Positions 37,649 through 49,751 of a DNA stretch of 64,000 bases are shown one piece after another. The notes under the pieces are model-generated. The model saw only the letters and a program-made list of their open reading frames with translations, ran no database searches and was not told where the DNA came from. Position numbers and translations under genes: made by a program. Origin of the DNA: Acridotheres tristis (lineage: Eukaryota; Chordata; Aves; Passeriformes; Sturnidae); assembly GCA_037013685.1 (NCBI GenBank), contig CM072887.1, positions 46,985,154 through 47,049,153 on the forward strand, written 5' to 3'. Position 1 is the stretch's first letter. Each line of letters starts with the position of its first letter.

Positions 37649-39795
37649 AGGAACTTGTTATTTTACTCAATTGTTATTGGATTGAACAAAAGAAAACCAA
37701 GTAGATGGGTCACATAGTACAGAAAGAACGAAATATCACTCTAGAGGCCTCAATTCAAGAGGCTTGGCTTTGTTTCTGAACTCCCGAAGCAGGAAGCAAG
37801 ATGTGCTTGTGCAGAAATGCACTGCTGCAGACACCCTCTCCATCAGCCTGAGGCCAGTGCATTCCCTCTGAGAGAAGGGGGCATTAAAGATCAGTCTATC
37901 TTACAAAAACTTCTCTGTGGAGGGAAATTGAACATCCATTTCAGTTGCACAGTGGACTAGACAGAAGTTGAAGCTCTTCCAGTTGCCTTTGCTTTTTAGA
38001 CTGAAGGACCAAGCCTGAAGATTTCTGGCAAATAAAGAAAAACAGGAACACTGTATGTTTATATGGCCCTGCAAACGAGCTGTGGATCATTCATCACTGC
38101 TTCAGTTTAATACAGTATGTAGGACTACCAAAGCTATACATGCATTTTTCTTGTCTGTAATTGGCTTAATGGGAAAAAGAAAATGGAGACACTGAAAAAT
38201 GAGGACCAGTGAGCCTGTATGTACCAACTGAAGAAAAATAGTGAAGAATTAGAGTGGTTATATAAACCAAAAAAACTCCAAAAAAAAAGAAACCCCGATT
38301 CCCCTTACCTCCCTTTCTAGGCAGAGAGGGCAGTTTTTAGTATTGGCTGTTGGGTTGATTATATTGCTTATTACCAGCAGATAGCACACCTCAGCACATT
38401 CATCTGTACTCTGTCCCTTACACAGATGTCCCTTCCTGTGCTAAAGCCTGGTGAAAGAAAATGTCTTGATGCCAACAGCAAAACCACCATTATCTTCATC
38501 TGGGTCAGGATTTCACCAGCTGTTTACCTCTTGAATTTAGGCATGACAAAGTCATCTCTCAACTTCAGCTAGCCTTTGGACAAATAAATTTATGTGTGGT
38601 ATGTTGCATAGAGTAAGAGTTACAAAAAAATAATGAGTAAGTGAAGGGGGAGCAGAAATCCATCTCAGACAGAATCTTGCACAGACTCTCCAATCTTCTC
38701 TGCACCAGCTAACACAAAGTCTGAAGCAGTGCTGAGCCTTAGCTCCAAAACTCATCTTGGGGACTCACAGTCCTAGTACTAACCCCAGCAAACTCCCAGA
38801 TTGCTCCCAATTAGGAAAAATGATTTTAGTGTGAGAACACAGGATTTAAAAGGCTCAAATATGAAATGACCTAAATAGTGCCTTTCTTTAACTGATTAAA
38901 AGCAAGGCCTTGCCAGCTGAACAAAGTCTGATTCTGTACGTACTGAGCCACCCAGGAGAAAACTGAAGCTACAAAAACAGTTCTGTACAGTTCCACATTA
39001 AAAGTTGTGGGTTTTTTTTCAAATTGAGAACATTGGTTATCTATTTCAATTTTTAATTAATTTGAAATAAATATGAGTAAGTACTTTAAAAGATTTTTTA
39101 AAAAATACATTGAATGGTATATAATTTAATAAGTATACCCAGTAACACAATAGGGTGCTTGCACTACTTGTTACCCAGAAGAGAAATTAAAGGACATTCA
39201 GTACACTGACACAGTACCATAGTTATATGGTATATGCTATATCTATATTGCACTAAGAAAGGAGTTAAACCATGAAAAATCAGAGTTCAATATGACGAAA
39301 AAACAACCAAAAAATTGCACTCTTCCCTAAAAGTGAGAAAGGTAGTATGCATTGCATAATTATTATTAGTGCAAAAGAGCCAACTTCAAGTAAGTTTTTT
39401 CAGTAATGGGTTGATCATAATTTTTTTTCCCTGTGAATTCCTTAAAATCAGTTCTTTTGGCTTGGGCTTCTCACAGTGTCTAAACTGCACCAGAACTCAG
39501 CTGTGGCCACTTCTGAAAGTTTTTGGTCACAGAAAAGAAAAATCAAATAGAAGGCTGTTGCATTAGTCAACAGAGAACCTGTTGTTTGAAAGCAATAATG
39601 TGCATTCCATCAGATCACATTTATAGCTGCCAACAGACACAACACCTATATGTCTCTGTACAGTTATTTTATGGCTTTCAAGCTGTCTTGCTTTTGTCAG
39701 AGAGCAGCTGTGCCAGGGTCTTCCAGGACCACTGACAGCTGTTATTTAATAGGTACTCTAAGCTGATCAAAGGATGAGTTACAAGTTGCAATCTA
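37649..39795. other. Unique AT-rich DNA, nothing recognised
   Basis: Only short low-complexity A runs (for example 38267-38295) and T runs (39010-39018). No gene or repeat family was recognised. Confidence 0.5.
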
Positions 39796-40110
39796 AAATT
39801 TCCTGAAAGGAGGTTGTAGTGAGATAGAATTTGGTCCCTTCTGCCAGATAAAAAGCAATAGGACAAGAAGAAAGGGCCTCAAGTTGCACCAAACAAGGAT
39901 TAGATTAGATATTATAAAAAAACTTCTTCATGGAAGCAGTAGACAAGCAGTGGTCTGCCTAGGGAAGTAATAGATTCACCATCCCTGGGAGTGTTCAAAC
40001 GGTGTGAGGATGTGGACATGGTTTAGTGATGGACTTGGCAATGCTGAGTTATGGACTGGACTAGATGATCTTAGAGTTCTTTTCCATCCTTAATGGATTT
40101 ATGATTTTAA
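39796..40110 (+). mobile_element. CR1 LINE 3' fragment
   Basis: The + strand follows the sense CR1 consensus: CCTGAAAGGAGGTTGTAGTG, then GGCCTCAAGTTGCACCA, a degenerate GGATTAGATTAGATATTA (consensus GGTTGGATATTAGGAAAAA) and CCATCCCTGGGAGTGTTCAA. It continues through GATGTGGACATGG and GGACTAGATGATCTTAGAG to a worn 3' tail, ATGGATTTATGATTTTA. It is 5'-truncated and has several frame-breaking changes, so no usable coding sequence remains. Confidence 0.95.
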
Positions 40111-43100
40111 GTTAAGTTTTGGAAGTAAAAAATTCCTAGTAAGGAAAGAGCCTGGTAGCAATCAAATTCTTTGAATGATGTCATTACATTGCCTTGGAAC
40201 GAATGGCTTTGGAGATGCTTTTACAGGCCAGGCAGAAGTTTGACTGGAATACTGCTGCACTGCCATGCATGGCAGTGGAGTAATACATCATTGAAGTGAT
40301 CACCCCTGGTTTCAGTGCAGCAATGTAATATATTAAGTCTGTGGCAAGCAATCCCCTCAAGGAGGCAAACATGGGAAATACACTTGTGTGCCAGGCTGCT
40401 TCAGTAGGTAACTGTATGCAGGAAGGAGGAGGCTGTTTCAGTTACTAATTTAAAAGACATCTGGGGGAAAAGAAAAAAGTACCTGGCCGATGGGAATGTT
40501 TGTTCTATCTTTAAACTGGAAATGTTCCCACTAGACTCACTCCAGAAAACTGGCTGTTTCTTGTTTCATTAGAGTGATTGAGAAGGAGCCCAGAACTCCA
40601 AAAGTGTATTGCTTTCCTGCCTCTTAATTTCCCTCAGATTGCATATTTCCAATGTGCATATGAACTACAGTGTGGTTTTAGATGCTGATGTAAAAGTTAT
40701 TTTGTGGTTGTGTGTTCTATGAAGTTAATTAGCTGTATACTGCATCTGGCCTCAGACCAGCAAATCTTGCTTACCCTTTTCAAACAAGACCCTCCAAACA
40801 ACTTGTGAAAAGTTACTAAATGGGCCAGATTTTATTCCTATCTAATATATCAAGCAGTTTATGGAAAATTAAAGGTCTTTACTACAAAACATCTTCTGTC
40901 TTCTCAACTGTGTTGCACTAATTATTTAGTTAAAATTGAAATTTTGAAATATAATTCAGAATTTTATTGTTGGTTCATAAAGTCTGTTCTCTTTTCAGGT
41001 CTATCTCATTCTTCACGCTTAGTAATAATCTTGAAAGAGCCACTTGAGTTGCAGCTGAAATACAATTTAATTTACATATAACTTATATTAAGTATAATTA
41101 TGTTTTATAATTACCACTTGCAACTGAAAATGCCTCTTTCAGAAACTCAATAGTAATAATTTGTCAGTGATATTTTCTTTATAATTAAGCGTGACTTGGT
41201 TAAGAAAAACATCATCCTGCTAGCTAAACATGCCTTGCAGACAGTACTTGTGTACAACATTATATAATCTGCTGCACAGTAATTTAACTCTCACCATTTT
41301 ACACTGAGCTTTCTGCTTTTGAGGTTTCTCACCATTCAATTTGCCTAATTTCTGAGATGGCTGTGTACAAAAGCAGACTATGGACAGTGTGTCCTGGGTT
41401 TTGATGGTGTTTTTGACCTCAGTGCCAGTGCACTCAGACATTCCAGCCCTAACCCAACAATACTGCTTGGAAATGATCATTTGTTCCATAGCTGGGATGA
41501 TTAAAATGAAGAAGGGAAAAACAAACAAACAAGAAACCCAAAGTTGCAAGCATTTTCTGCTAACGATTCCTTTCTTCTGTTACCACATCAAGGCCCAGCT
41601 AGCAATAAACTCCAAAGCTGGCAGGTGCTGGAGAATAATTCTTTATCTTTCAGATGTTCACAGGCCTTTCTAAAGGACATATTAGTGCCAAATCAAGAGG
41701 GAAGCAGGAATCACTTTGAGCACTAAAATCCCTGCTGGGAAGAGGCTGAAAATATTTTCACATTTCTGCATAAACAGGTGTAAGTGACAAAAAATATTAG
41801 ATATATTTTGTCTCCTTCCCTTTTAACCTCAAAGCTTATTTGCTGCAATTTGACTTTAATAACAGTAATAAAGCAATGACTTAACCATTAAATAACTTGA
41901 GAACTATAGGGAGAGGAGACAAAAATATAATTGTTAAAGCAAACTATCAAATACTAACATTGCAGTGTCATTCAATACCAGAATGTTTGTATGGGAAGGT
42001 TATATGGCAGACAAGGTGGGGCTGTGACTCCCTAAAGTGCCTTTAGTTTTTATCTCCAGAGTGCCTCCAAAAGGATATGAAGTGTCTTTGACCTCTTTCC
42101 CTAAGAAGCAGCCCCCACATTTTGCGACTGTTTCAGTGTATACAAGGTTTGGAGTGTCTCCCATATTTTCTATTTGTCTCTGAACACTTTCACTCCTTTG
42201 CTTTGTAAGGGAAGAAAGTTTTTCCTAGTAATCCAAGTAAATAAATACTCAAATTGTAAGTTATTGCCTCAGAAATACCATTCATTTGGAGAGAAGAACC
42301 TTCTTTCAGAATCAGTTTAACATTTTAGAAAGATAAAAATGGTACAGTCATGCATCAGACGTGTTCAAATAAGCCAGGAATATTAACATGGGTAGACATC
42401 TTATATTCAGCAAATAATAACTGTTTGCCAGTTGATAAGGCTGACACAACAAGATGCAGCTTATAAAGAAGCCTATTGTGGATTACACATTGAGACCAGT
42501 GGGCAACACTCTTTTTGCACTGGTCAAAGGTAAAAAAGATAGTATAGCATTACCCCACACCTGAGCAAATAGTATTGCTTGGCTAGCAAAGGAATGAAGT
42601 AGAGGTCTTTTGACCTACCTGCATAGATTAATCCTATCAGAGGACTGCTGAAGTCCTAATCCTTCAACTACACTTCTGATTTTATACACCCATCATAAAG
42701 CCATTTATGAGCTGGATGAAATGAAAAAAGAAAAGCCAATGAAAAAACAAAGCCTGCTCCACAGGACAATCTGTTACATCCAAAGGAGGCAGGCTCTGTG
42801 CATGGGAGGGCTCACAAGCTGAAAGAACTTTCCTCTCTGCATCAGCTACATATGTCCAAGCCAACTCTCCTAGACTTGTTTCAGAGAACAAGGTTCAGAC
42901 AAAATAAATCCTATTTCACCATATGTAGTGCTTCTTATAAATGAGCAGGCAAATTTAACCTCACTAAAAGTCTTACTTGAGAGGCTGAAAATGCTACTGC
43001 AGTTTCTCACTGGCCTATCAACAGCTGCAAGCCATTAAGGCATACAATACAAAACTAAACAACCTCATTGAAAAATGAATTATTACTTGCAATAGCATTT

Positions 43101-44594
43101 GTGCTGGTATTAAAATTAGAACCCAAAATAAATGTTAAGTTATGATTCCGCCACTACTGAAAGAGATCAGAAAGTCATTGTAAATCAACATCTGATCAAG
43201 GAAAAGAAAATATGACAATGATTGCAAAGTTTCCTATGAATGTCTACACACTGCATTATGTAATTCAGTGTATGCACATGGAAGTGCTGGTCATATTGTG
43301 TCAAGACACATTTACAGGGAACAATCATATTCCTTCTTCTCAGATGACAGCAGTAGCTGGAGGGACTCAGGCATATTTGCTTTGGTTTGGCACTGCTCTC
43401 AGAGGGGTGCCCGCAGCGGGTGTCCTCTGCATGACACCCTGCCTGCTATTCTGGTCACAGCACAACACAGCATTAAAAGCTGGATCAAACGCTAAAATAG
43501 AACTTTTAACATTGGGTGTAAGAAACGAGATTGCTAGATAAAATTGAGCTAAGATACCTCAACCTTATCGCAACCAAATTGTCTTTTGACCTTCCTCAGA
43601 TTAAGCCTTCCAACAGAATCTTAATTAAAAAAAAAAAGAAAAAAAAGTCTGTTTTGGCAAGACAACCTTTTTCAATTTGTTTTGTGATGCATTCTGACCA
43701 CTTTTAGTGCACAGACAGGGCTCAAAGCTCACTGCAGTGGGCCAGTAGGATCAAAGGACTAGATGTAAAACCTGTCATCCCTAGGAAGGTAGCAGCATGT
43801 CTTCCTTTAGCCATCTCCTTACTATGCATTTTTCTCATCTTTCCCAGGAAGACAGGATAAATGTATAGTACACAAGGATGTGCCCACAAGTCAATTGGAC
43901 TCATAGCATCAGGAAGGCAGACATACAGTGAGAGCGTTTTAATTTCTTTTATTAATAACATTTAAAACTAATATGCAACTCTGCTAGTGTTTTAATCAGC
44001 CTTAAAAAATGTAATTGCACAGAACCCTTATGGTTCAAATGATGTCAATATTTCAGGATGCCCACATGCAGAGAGCTGCTACCAGCAGATAATATTGCTT
44101 GTGTTTCTTAGTAACTGATAAAAATTGTTAATTTATAAGGAGGAAGCCTCTCTGAGTCACCTTATCTTTACAGGGATCTTAACAAAAAGATATGCTCCAA
44201 GACATGTCATATGCAACCAAAGGAAACAAAGTGTAGCTTAGACCTCTACTCTTCCTAATTGTCTGTTTTAGAATGACAAAATCAAATCATTTCAAAGCAA
44301 ATCATGCAGTTAGGGATCAATACAATTTCTTGTGTATTTTTAAATTTGCACACTTATCTTTTCCCTCCTACTAAAGGCCTGCTTGGTGCTTAGCAACTAT
44401 GAGCTATCTGAACTGTTCACCACAGTCACTGCAACCCAGTGAGAGAGATTTAAAGAAAAAAAAATGTAAAAGGTTATGGAACAAGCACCTTGGGAACTCT
44501 ACTATATGAAGTAATAAAAATGATCCAGAATTAGCCAGCTCATCCCATAAGCTGCTATGGATTCAGAACACAATACAATTTCCCTTTCATTCTT
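40111..44594. other. Unique AT-rich DNA with one 20-bp palindrome
   Basis: A perfect palindrome CACTGCCATGCATGGCAGTG lies at 40258-40277. An interrupted A run lies at 43627-43646. Frames of up to about 109 codons (41220-41549 on -, 43212-43541 on +) are unrecognised. Confidence 0.5.
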
Positions 44595-44713
44595 GTGTAT
44601 ATATAGTTCATATATACATAAAATACATGTGTATACACATAGGGGTATATACATATGTGGCTTTTGTTTGTTTGTTGTTGTAGGTTTTTTTGGTTTTTTG
44701 TTGGGTTTTTTTA
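44595..44713. repeat. TA/CA-rich tract followed by T/G-rich tract
   Basis: 44595-44658 is a mixed TATA/ACAT/GTAT repeat; 44661-44713 is (TTTG)n-like, then T runs broken by GG. Both are simple low-complexity DNA. Confidence 0.85.
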
Positions 44714-44999
44714 CAATGTTTAATGAGCATATGGAGGATCTAAGTGGGTGTGTAGTTGTAGGTGATATCTGGAATAAGTTTCCAGGTAAAAAAAGTAAGG
44801 AATCCCTGACCCAAACACTCACAGCTGAAAAAATTAAACTTTTCTTCCTCACAGCAGAAAAATTACTTGCAGAAAGCCAGAACTCTTTTTAAAATTAAAG
44901 CAAAACTTTGTAAAGACAAGGATCATCCATACTCTCAAAGCCATGTAAAGTCACAATATTGAAAGCATGGGGGCAATAAGTATCATCTACTGAGAAATC
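44714..44999. other. Unique AT-rich DNA, nothing recognised
   Basis: No repeat family or frame of note was recognised between the low-complexity tract and the old LINE that follows. Confidence 0.5.
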
Positions 45000-46710
45000 C
45001 TTGAGAAAGGGAGCAAAAATAGTTCAATATTGCTAGCTGATACTTTAACAGAGACAGTCCTTAGAAAGTGGAAGATGCATGTCCAAATGAACAGAATAGA
45101 TCATGAACTACTACAGACTAAAACCTAAACACATGGTGAGGCAGACATAAAGGGTTCAAAGCACAATTGATAAAAGTAATACATCCACAGACATATAGTT
45201 TGATTGCAAAGTCAATTGATAATAATGTAAGAGCAGAAATGTATGTAGAGAAAAGAGAAAATGTCATTTCTTGCACAGCTTTTCACCCTGGGAAAAGCTA
45301 GGAAGATTCACATGTTCCCAGAACAACAACAACAAAAAAAAAAGTAGGGGTCTTTTGATGGAGTTTGTTTTGTTTTTTTTTTTTAACGAGTGACTCAGAG
45401 GAGCTGTCTGAAATTGAAGTAACTGTAGAATAAGTTATGAAACAAATTCAAAAAATGAACTTAACAAATTGCCAAGTCCAGATGGTATTCACCCAGGAGC
45501 TTTAAAGGAACTCAAGGATGAAATAACTGAATTACCAAGGATAGTGTGCAGCCTCTCATTGCATCAGTATCAGAGGACCATTAAAAATGTGATGTCATTT
45601 TTTAACAACGAGTTTCAAGGGAATTTGAGGCTCCTTAACCTGTATTGGACAATTAAATGGAAACTTTAAATAAAAAAACCTGCAGAAATAATAGGCATCT
45701 GAATGATCAACTTCAGGAGTCAATAGGGTTTGAAGAAAAATTGTGCCTTGCAAAACTATGTTTTGAAGAGGGCAAGAAACTCTGTAGATAAGTCTCATAA
45801 AGCTGAAAATAACTACTCAGTTTCCAAAAGGATATCTAACTAAATTGCTAAAAACAAGCAAAACCAAGCAAAAAACAGCATAAAGGAGGAATGTGCTAAC
45901 ATAGACAGAAAATCAGTTGAAAGTACAAACTGAAGTCGGAAGTAAATGGTCATTTCTTGCTGACTAATGGTTCTACCTGAATTCATGCTAATTCCCTTCT
46001 TGGTGAAGTAGTTGAGAGAGGGTGAGAAATGTAGTGAGAAAGTTTTCTTATTTTGTTAATATTCAGTTATTAAGAATGAGGGCCGATGGAGAAACAGCAG
46101 GGCCAAAGAGTTGAGCGGACAGTAAGGGAGCAGAGGAAATTCAGTGTAGGTGATAATAAAGGATGCACAGAAGACAAAGCATAATTCCAGCTTCACATAT
46201 AAATTTTGCTGACCATTACCACTCACAAGTGGTATCTTGAGACTATGACAGAAATAGGAACATAGGACGTATCTATATAATGCAATAGGAAGCTCCACGA
46301 ACACACCAGCACAATTCTTTGCAGGGCTCAAAAACTAAAGTTTAGGCAGTATTGGATGATAGACAGAGAAAAAAATATGACCTACATGATGCCACGGCTC
46401 ATTTGGTTCATGAGTATTATGAGATCATGAGTGCAATCTCTGCATCTCCTGTGGGAGTCTGGAACAGATTCAGAGGTGGAAAACAAGGAAGATCATGAAC
46501 ATGAGTATTGGACAGCTCAGCCACAAAAAGAGATGACAAAAGCAGGTTATGGTAGAGGTGTACAAAATCATGCTGTTCATGAATGGGTTAAAAAGGCATC
46601 ACTAGTTTGTCCTCGTTGCAAATAAAATAAATAAAGCATTAAAGAAAAAAATTTGGACTCAGGTTGCAAGCAAACAAAAGGATAAAGGTTCATTTTACAA
46701 AGTTCCTTAA
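45000..46710 (+). mobile_element. Ancient CR1-type LINE relic with reverse-transcriptase remnants
   Basis: A strongly decayed LINE on + resembles the old amniote CR1 lineage (as in turtles and crocodiles) rather than the young avian subfamilies. At 45466-45570 a frame still reads PSPDGIHPGALKELKDE, matching the N-terminal reverse-transcriptase motif PGPDGIHPRVLKELAD. Further along the consensus one meets GGAGTCAATAGGGTTTG (45716), AGTAAATGGTCATTTCTTG (45940), GTAGAGGTGTACAAAATCAT (46552) and GCAAACAAAAGGATAAAGG (46671). They appear in the right order but slightly closer together than in the consensus, so internal deletions have occurred. The 5' part (45000-45440) is less certain. An A/CAA tract (45322-45343) and a T-rich tract (45365-45384) are inserted in it. 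No intact frame remains. Confidence 0.75.
45469..45669 (+). pseudogene. Decayed reverse-transcriptase N-terminal fragment (CR1-type ORF2)
   Basis: This is a 66-codon open stretch in the old LINE. Its first half is clearly reverse-transcriptase-like: PSPDGIHP, then KELKDEITELPRIVCSLSL, corresponding to the helix after the first RT motif. The second half loses the expected 'W..A...PI.KKG' text and ends at a stop. The start codon is fortuitous; upstream codons in the same frame also fit the family. It cannot make a working polymerase. Confidence 0.65.
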
Positions 46711-46726
46711 GACAATAATAGGAGAA

Positions 46727-46744
46727 CCTATTATATATAATAGG
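46727..46744. repeat. Perfect 18-bp AT-rich palindrome
   Basis: CCTATTATATATAATAGG is its own reverse complement. It lies just past the end of the old LINE relic and is probably incidental. Confidence 0.8.
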
Positions 46745-49384
46745 ATAACCTAGGAGAATATTCAGGATTACCCATGTTCTTACTCTTTTCACTTTCCCAC
46801 ATGCCTCCACTTGTGGCCACTATAGTAGCTAGGAGAGAAAGCAAATCCTGACGTCTAACCTGTAGAATTTTTTCTATTGTCATATTAAGATGCATGGCAC
46901 TACACTTGCAGATCAATTCAGATACATCTAAACTACAGATCTAGAATAGCAGTTTATCTAGATTTCAGAACAAATACTGTTTACCACAACCAACAGCTTT
47001 TCAAGGAGGAGGTATCATGAATTTGAATACCATCTCTACAAAGCCAGGCATGTAACAGATGAAGAGATTTTAAAAGAAGAGGGATCTCTGATAATTCTTT
47101 CACTGCAGTTTCCTCTTGGCAATTGACAATCAGATTTTCAACTGCTAAATATCAGTAGAACTTCTGTCATTTCACTGCAGCTCCCCAGGAACAGCCAGGA
47201 AGAAATCTTAGAAAGTAAATACCAGTGTTCTCAGTCCCTGTTAATTAGATAATCCTTGAGACTGCTCCTGGGAATGTGGATGTGATGGTCTATACTGTTG
47301 CACTGTCCTACCAAATAGACCATACAAAACCTCACAGAGCACAATTCTAAATCAAAGATGCTCCAGGGACCCTTGCCAGGCCAGTTTGCACACAGACACG
47401 CAGTCTGAGATCGAAGGAGAATACAGGACTTTTCCACCAAAGCAAAGAGTGAGGGGAGGGAGGAGGAGGGAAGTGGATGTGGGAAGGAGATGGTTAATAT
47501 TCTTTCATGCCATGAATCTGTATTCAGATTTCATTATACTGTTGCAATTTCCATCCTACAGATTTTTCTCTTAGCTTCCTGCCTTAGTATCCTGGCAAGC
47601 CCTCTGGTCTTTCTCTTCAACTGGTTAAAGGGCAGAAGCCCTGCCACATGTAATGCTCCTCTTTTCCACATTACTTCATCATGTGCAGCCTCCCCAGAGG
47701 AGAAGCAGCTACGGGTATATGAAACAAGACCAATTTCTTTTCACTGGTGTTACCTGTGCAAATGCTAGAAAAGCATGCAAATTTCAGTAATATTCCAGTC
47801 TTTATAGACATGAAGTACTAGGAAGACATGTTTCTAGGATGAATATCTATTCAATTAACTAAGTTTTCAATTTCCTACTGCCCCTTGCACTTGAAGTAGC
47901 ACGTATAGAACTCAACAGTAGCTTCTATAGATGTATGCAGCCTACTCACCTATCCAAATGAGTGTATTTCTGTCTTGGCCTTGTCTGTAACTTACAAAGG
48001 GGGAAAAAAGTTTTAACTGAGACTATGTGCTGCATAACACACGTGTTGTGTGTCCAAAGCTTGTGTGGCCAGAGAAGGGCTGGATGCACAGCTCCCACCC
48101 CCTTCAGGAGACAGCTGGGAACAGAAGTCACTGGTATGTTGTAAAAAGACAAGTGATCACCAGTCTCAGCACTCTGAAGTGCATTTCCTCTCGTTAGAGC
48201 TGAGCATTACAGGATCTAATGATTCAAAGAAGCAGTCTAGTATCCCTGCCATTCTTCACAATCCTCTAGAAATCCCATTCATGGAACGTATGACTCCTTC
48301 AAGGCCAGTGAGAAGTTGGGGTGCACGAACGTCTCTTTCTCTGGTTTCTGGGACAGATTTGACCCAAATGAAATACTGACTGTGATGGAGACAGAAGTCT
48401 TTATGCTACTGTGATGGGTTGACTTGGGAAGAAGAAACTCAGATCAGCTACTGATATTTCTGTTGGTAACTTTGCAATGAAACAATAACATAGGTACCTC
48501 CACAAACAGAAGAAAGGGCAGTAAGATGGGTTCAGTCTAAGTAACTTCAGGAATAACATCACACACCACCAGCTCAACACTAAACAGCTGAAGGAATCAT
48601 GTACACATAATGTCTCCAGATACAAACTGAGACAAAAACCATCCCAGTAAAACTTTATTTCTCCTTAAAAAAAACAGCTTAGATTCTGTGCAAAGATGCT
48701 TCAATTTTTTCTTATCTCATTAGCAGATGCCAGAAACCTTTCCCTTGTTTCCAACACCGTTATCTCAGTACTCCATCCAATTAACATAACTCAGTTTACA
48801 AGTATATGAGGCCATTATGAGTGTTGAACTTTCTGTAATTCTTACATGACTTAGCCTGGCATTTACTTGTTCATGAAGAAAGGCCCTTTACACAGCACTT
48901 GAATACAAATATTCTAGCTAAGTCACAGAAAATCCACGCTTTTTGAGGTAGCTCAGAAATAGTATGAATTACTGGCTTGCTCCTAAATAATAGCACTATA
49001 GGCACCTGTACAAGTGACAATAGCCCAAGTAAAAGTGGTTTATCTTCTTCCAACAAATGTCAATATATACAAATAACATAATCTCACCTGTAGGCAAGAC
49101 CTCACTCCAGCTGCTTGTTCCAATACCACAAGTAATCTGCTCTGAGCAAATCCATTCCCTCCCTCTTCCCTGCAGCACCAAGAGCTGTCAAAGGCTGGGG
49201 GGTCCATACCTAAAACAGAGTCCAGGGACTCACATCAAGATAGTAAGATAGCCCCATAAAGCCTCTTCCTAACTTTGTGAGCAGGGAGTCCAAGCGAATT
49301 CTTTTTCTGCCAGAAGTACTGCTTTGCACATATATGAGTATGTAAACCTTGGATTATGTTGTTTGTTTTCTCTCTCCCACTTCA
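46745..49384. other. Unique DNA, nothing recognised
   Basis: A purine-rich patch at 47448-47489 has several G3-G4 runs on + (weak G-quadruplex potential). Frames of up to 109 codons are unrecognised. No repeat family was seen. Confidence 0.45.
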
Positions 49385-49751
49385 GATCTGAAGAATCCAC
49401 TTCAGTCAATGTCTTCCCACACCAGAGAGAGCCTGGGCAATCTCAGGGCTGTCTCCACACCCTATTCTGCATCTCCTACTCTCAAACAGAAAGGAGACCT
49501 TTTTGAAGATGCAGTTTTTCATTGGGGGGAAAAAAATAAAAGATTCTGTCATCTCAAGTGTCAAATAAATAATTTTTCTGACAGTTTAGTTATATTAAAT
49601 AGAAATGCTGAAATGGAATTGATTCGAATAGAATTGATCACATTTCATCAGATTTCAAAATCGGTTAGCTCTGCTGAAAGAATAAAAACCTTTTTATGTA
49701 CCTTTAGTGGTTTTACTTCTTTTGCAAGTTAAACAACAGTTGGGAAATAAA
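49385..49751 (+). other. Terminal-exon-like interval, unassigned
   Basis: A strong pyrimidine tract with CAG (TTTTCTCTCTCCCACTTCAG ends at 49384) is followed by a frame open for 115 codons to a TAA at 49730. AATAAA follows at 49746-49751. The first 55 residues (containing NPLQSMSSHTRESLGNLRA and STPYSASPTLKQKGDLFEDA) look protein-like; the rest is AT-rich and looks like non-coding text. No family was recognised, and nothing upstream could be identified as a partner exon. Chance is the more likely explanation. Confidence 0.15.

Noticed and set aside
47448..47489. G-quadruplex candidate
   Set aside because: Several G runs are only two long and one loop is about ten bases; potential is weak.
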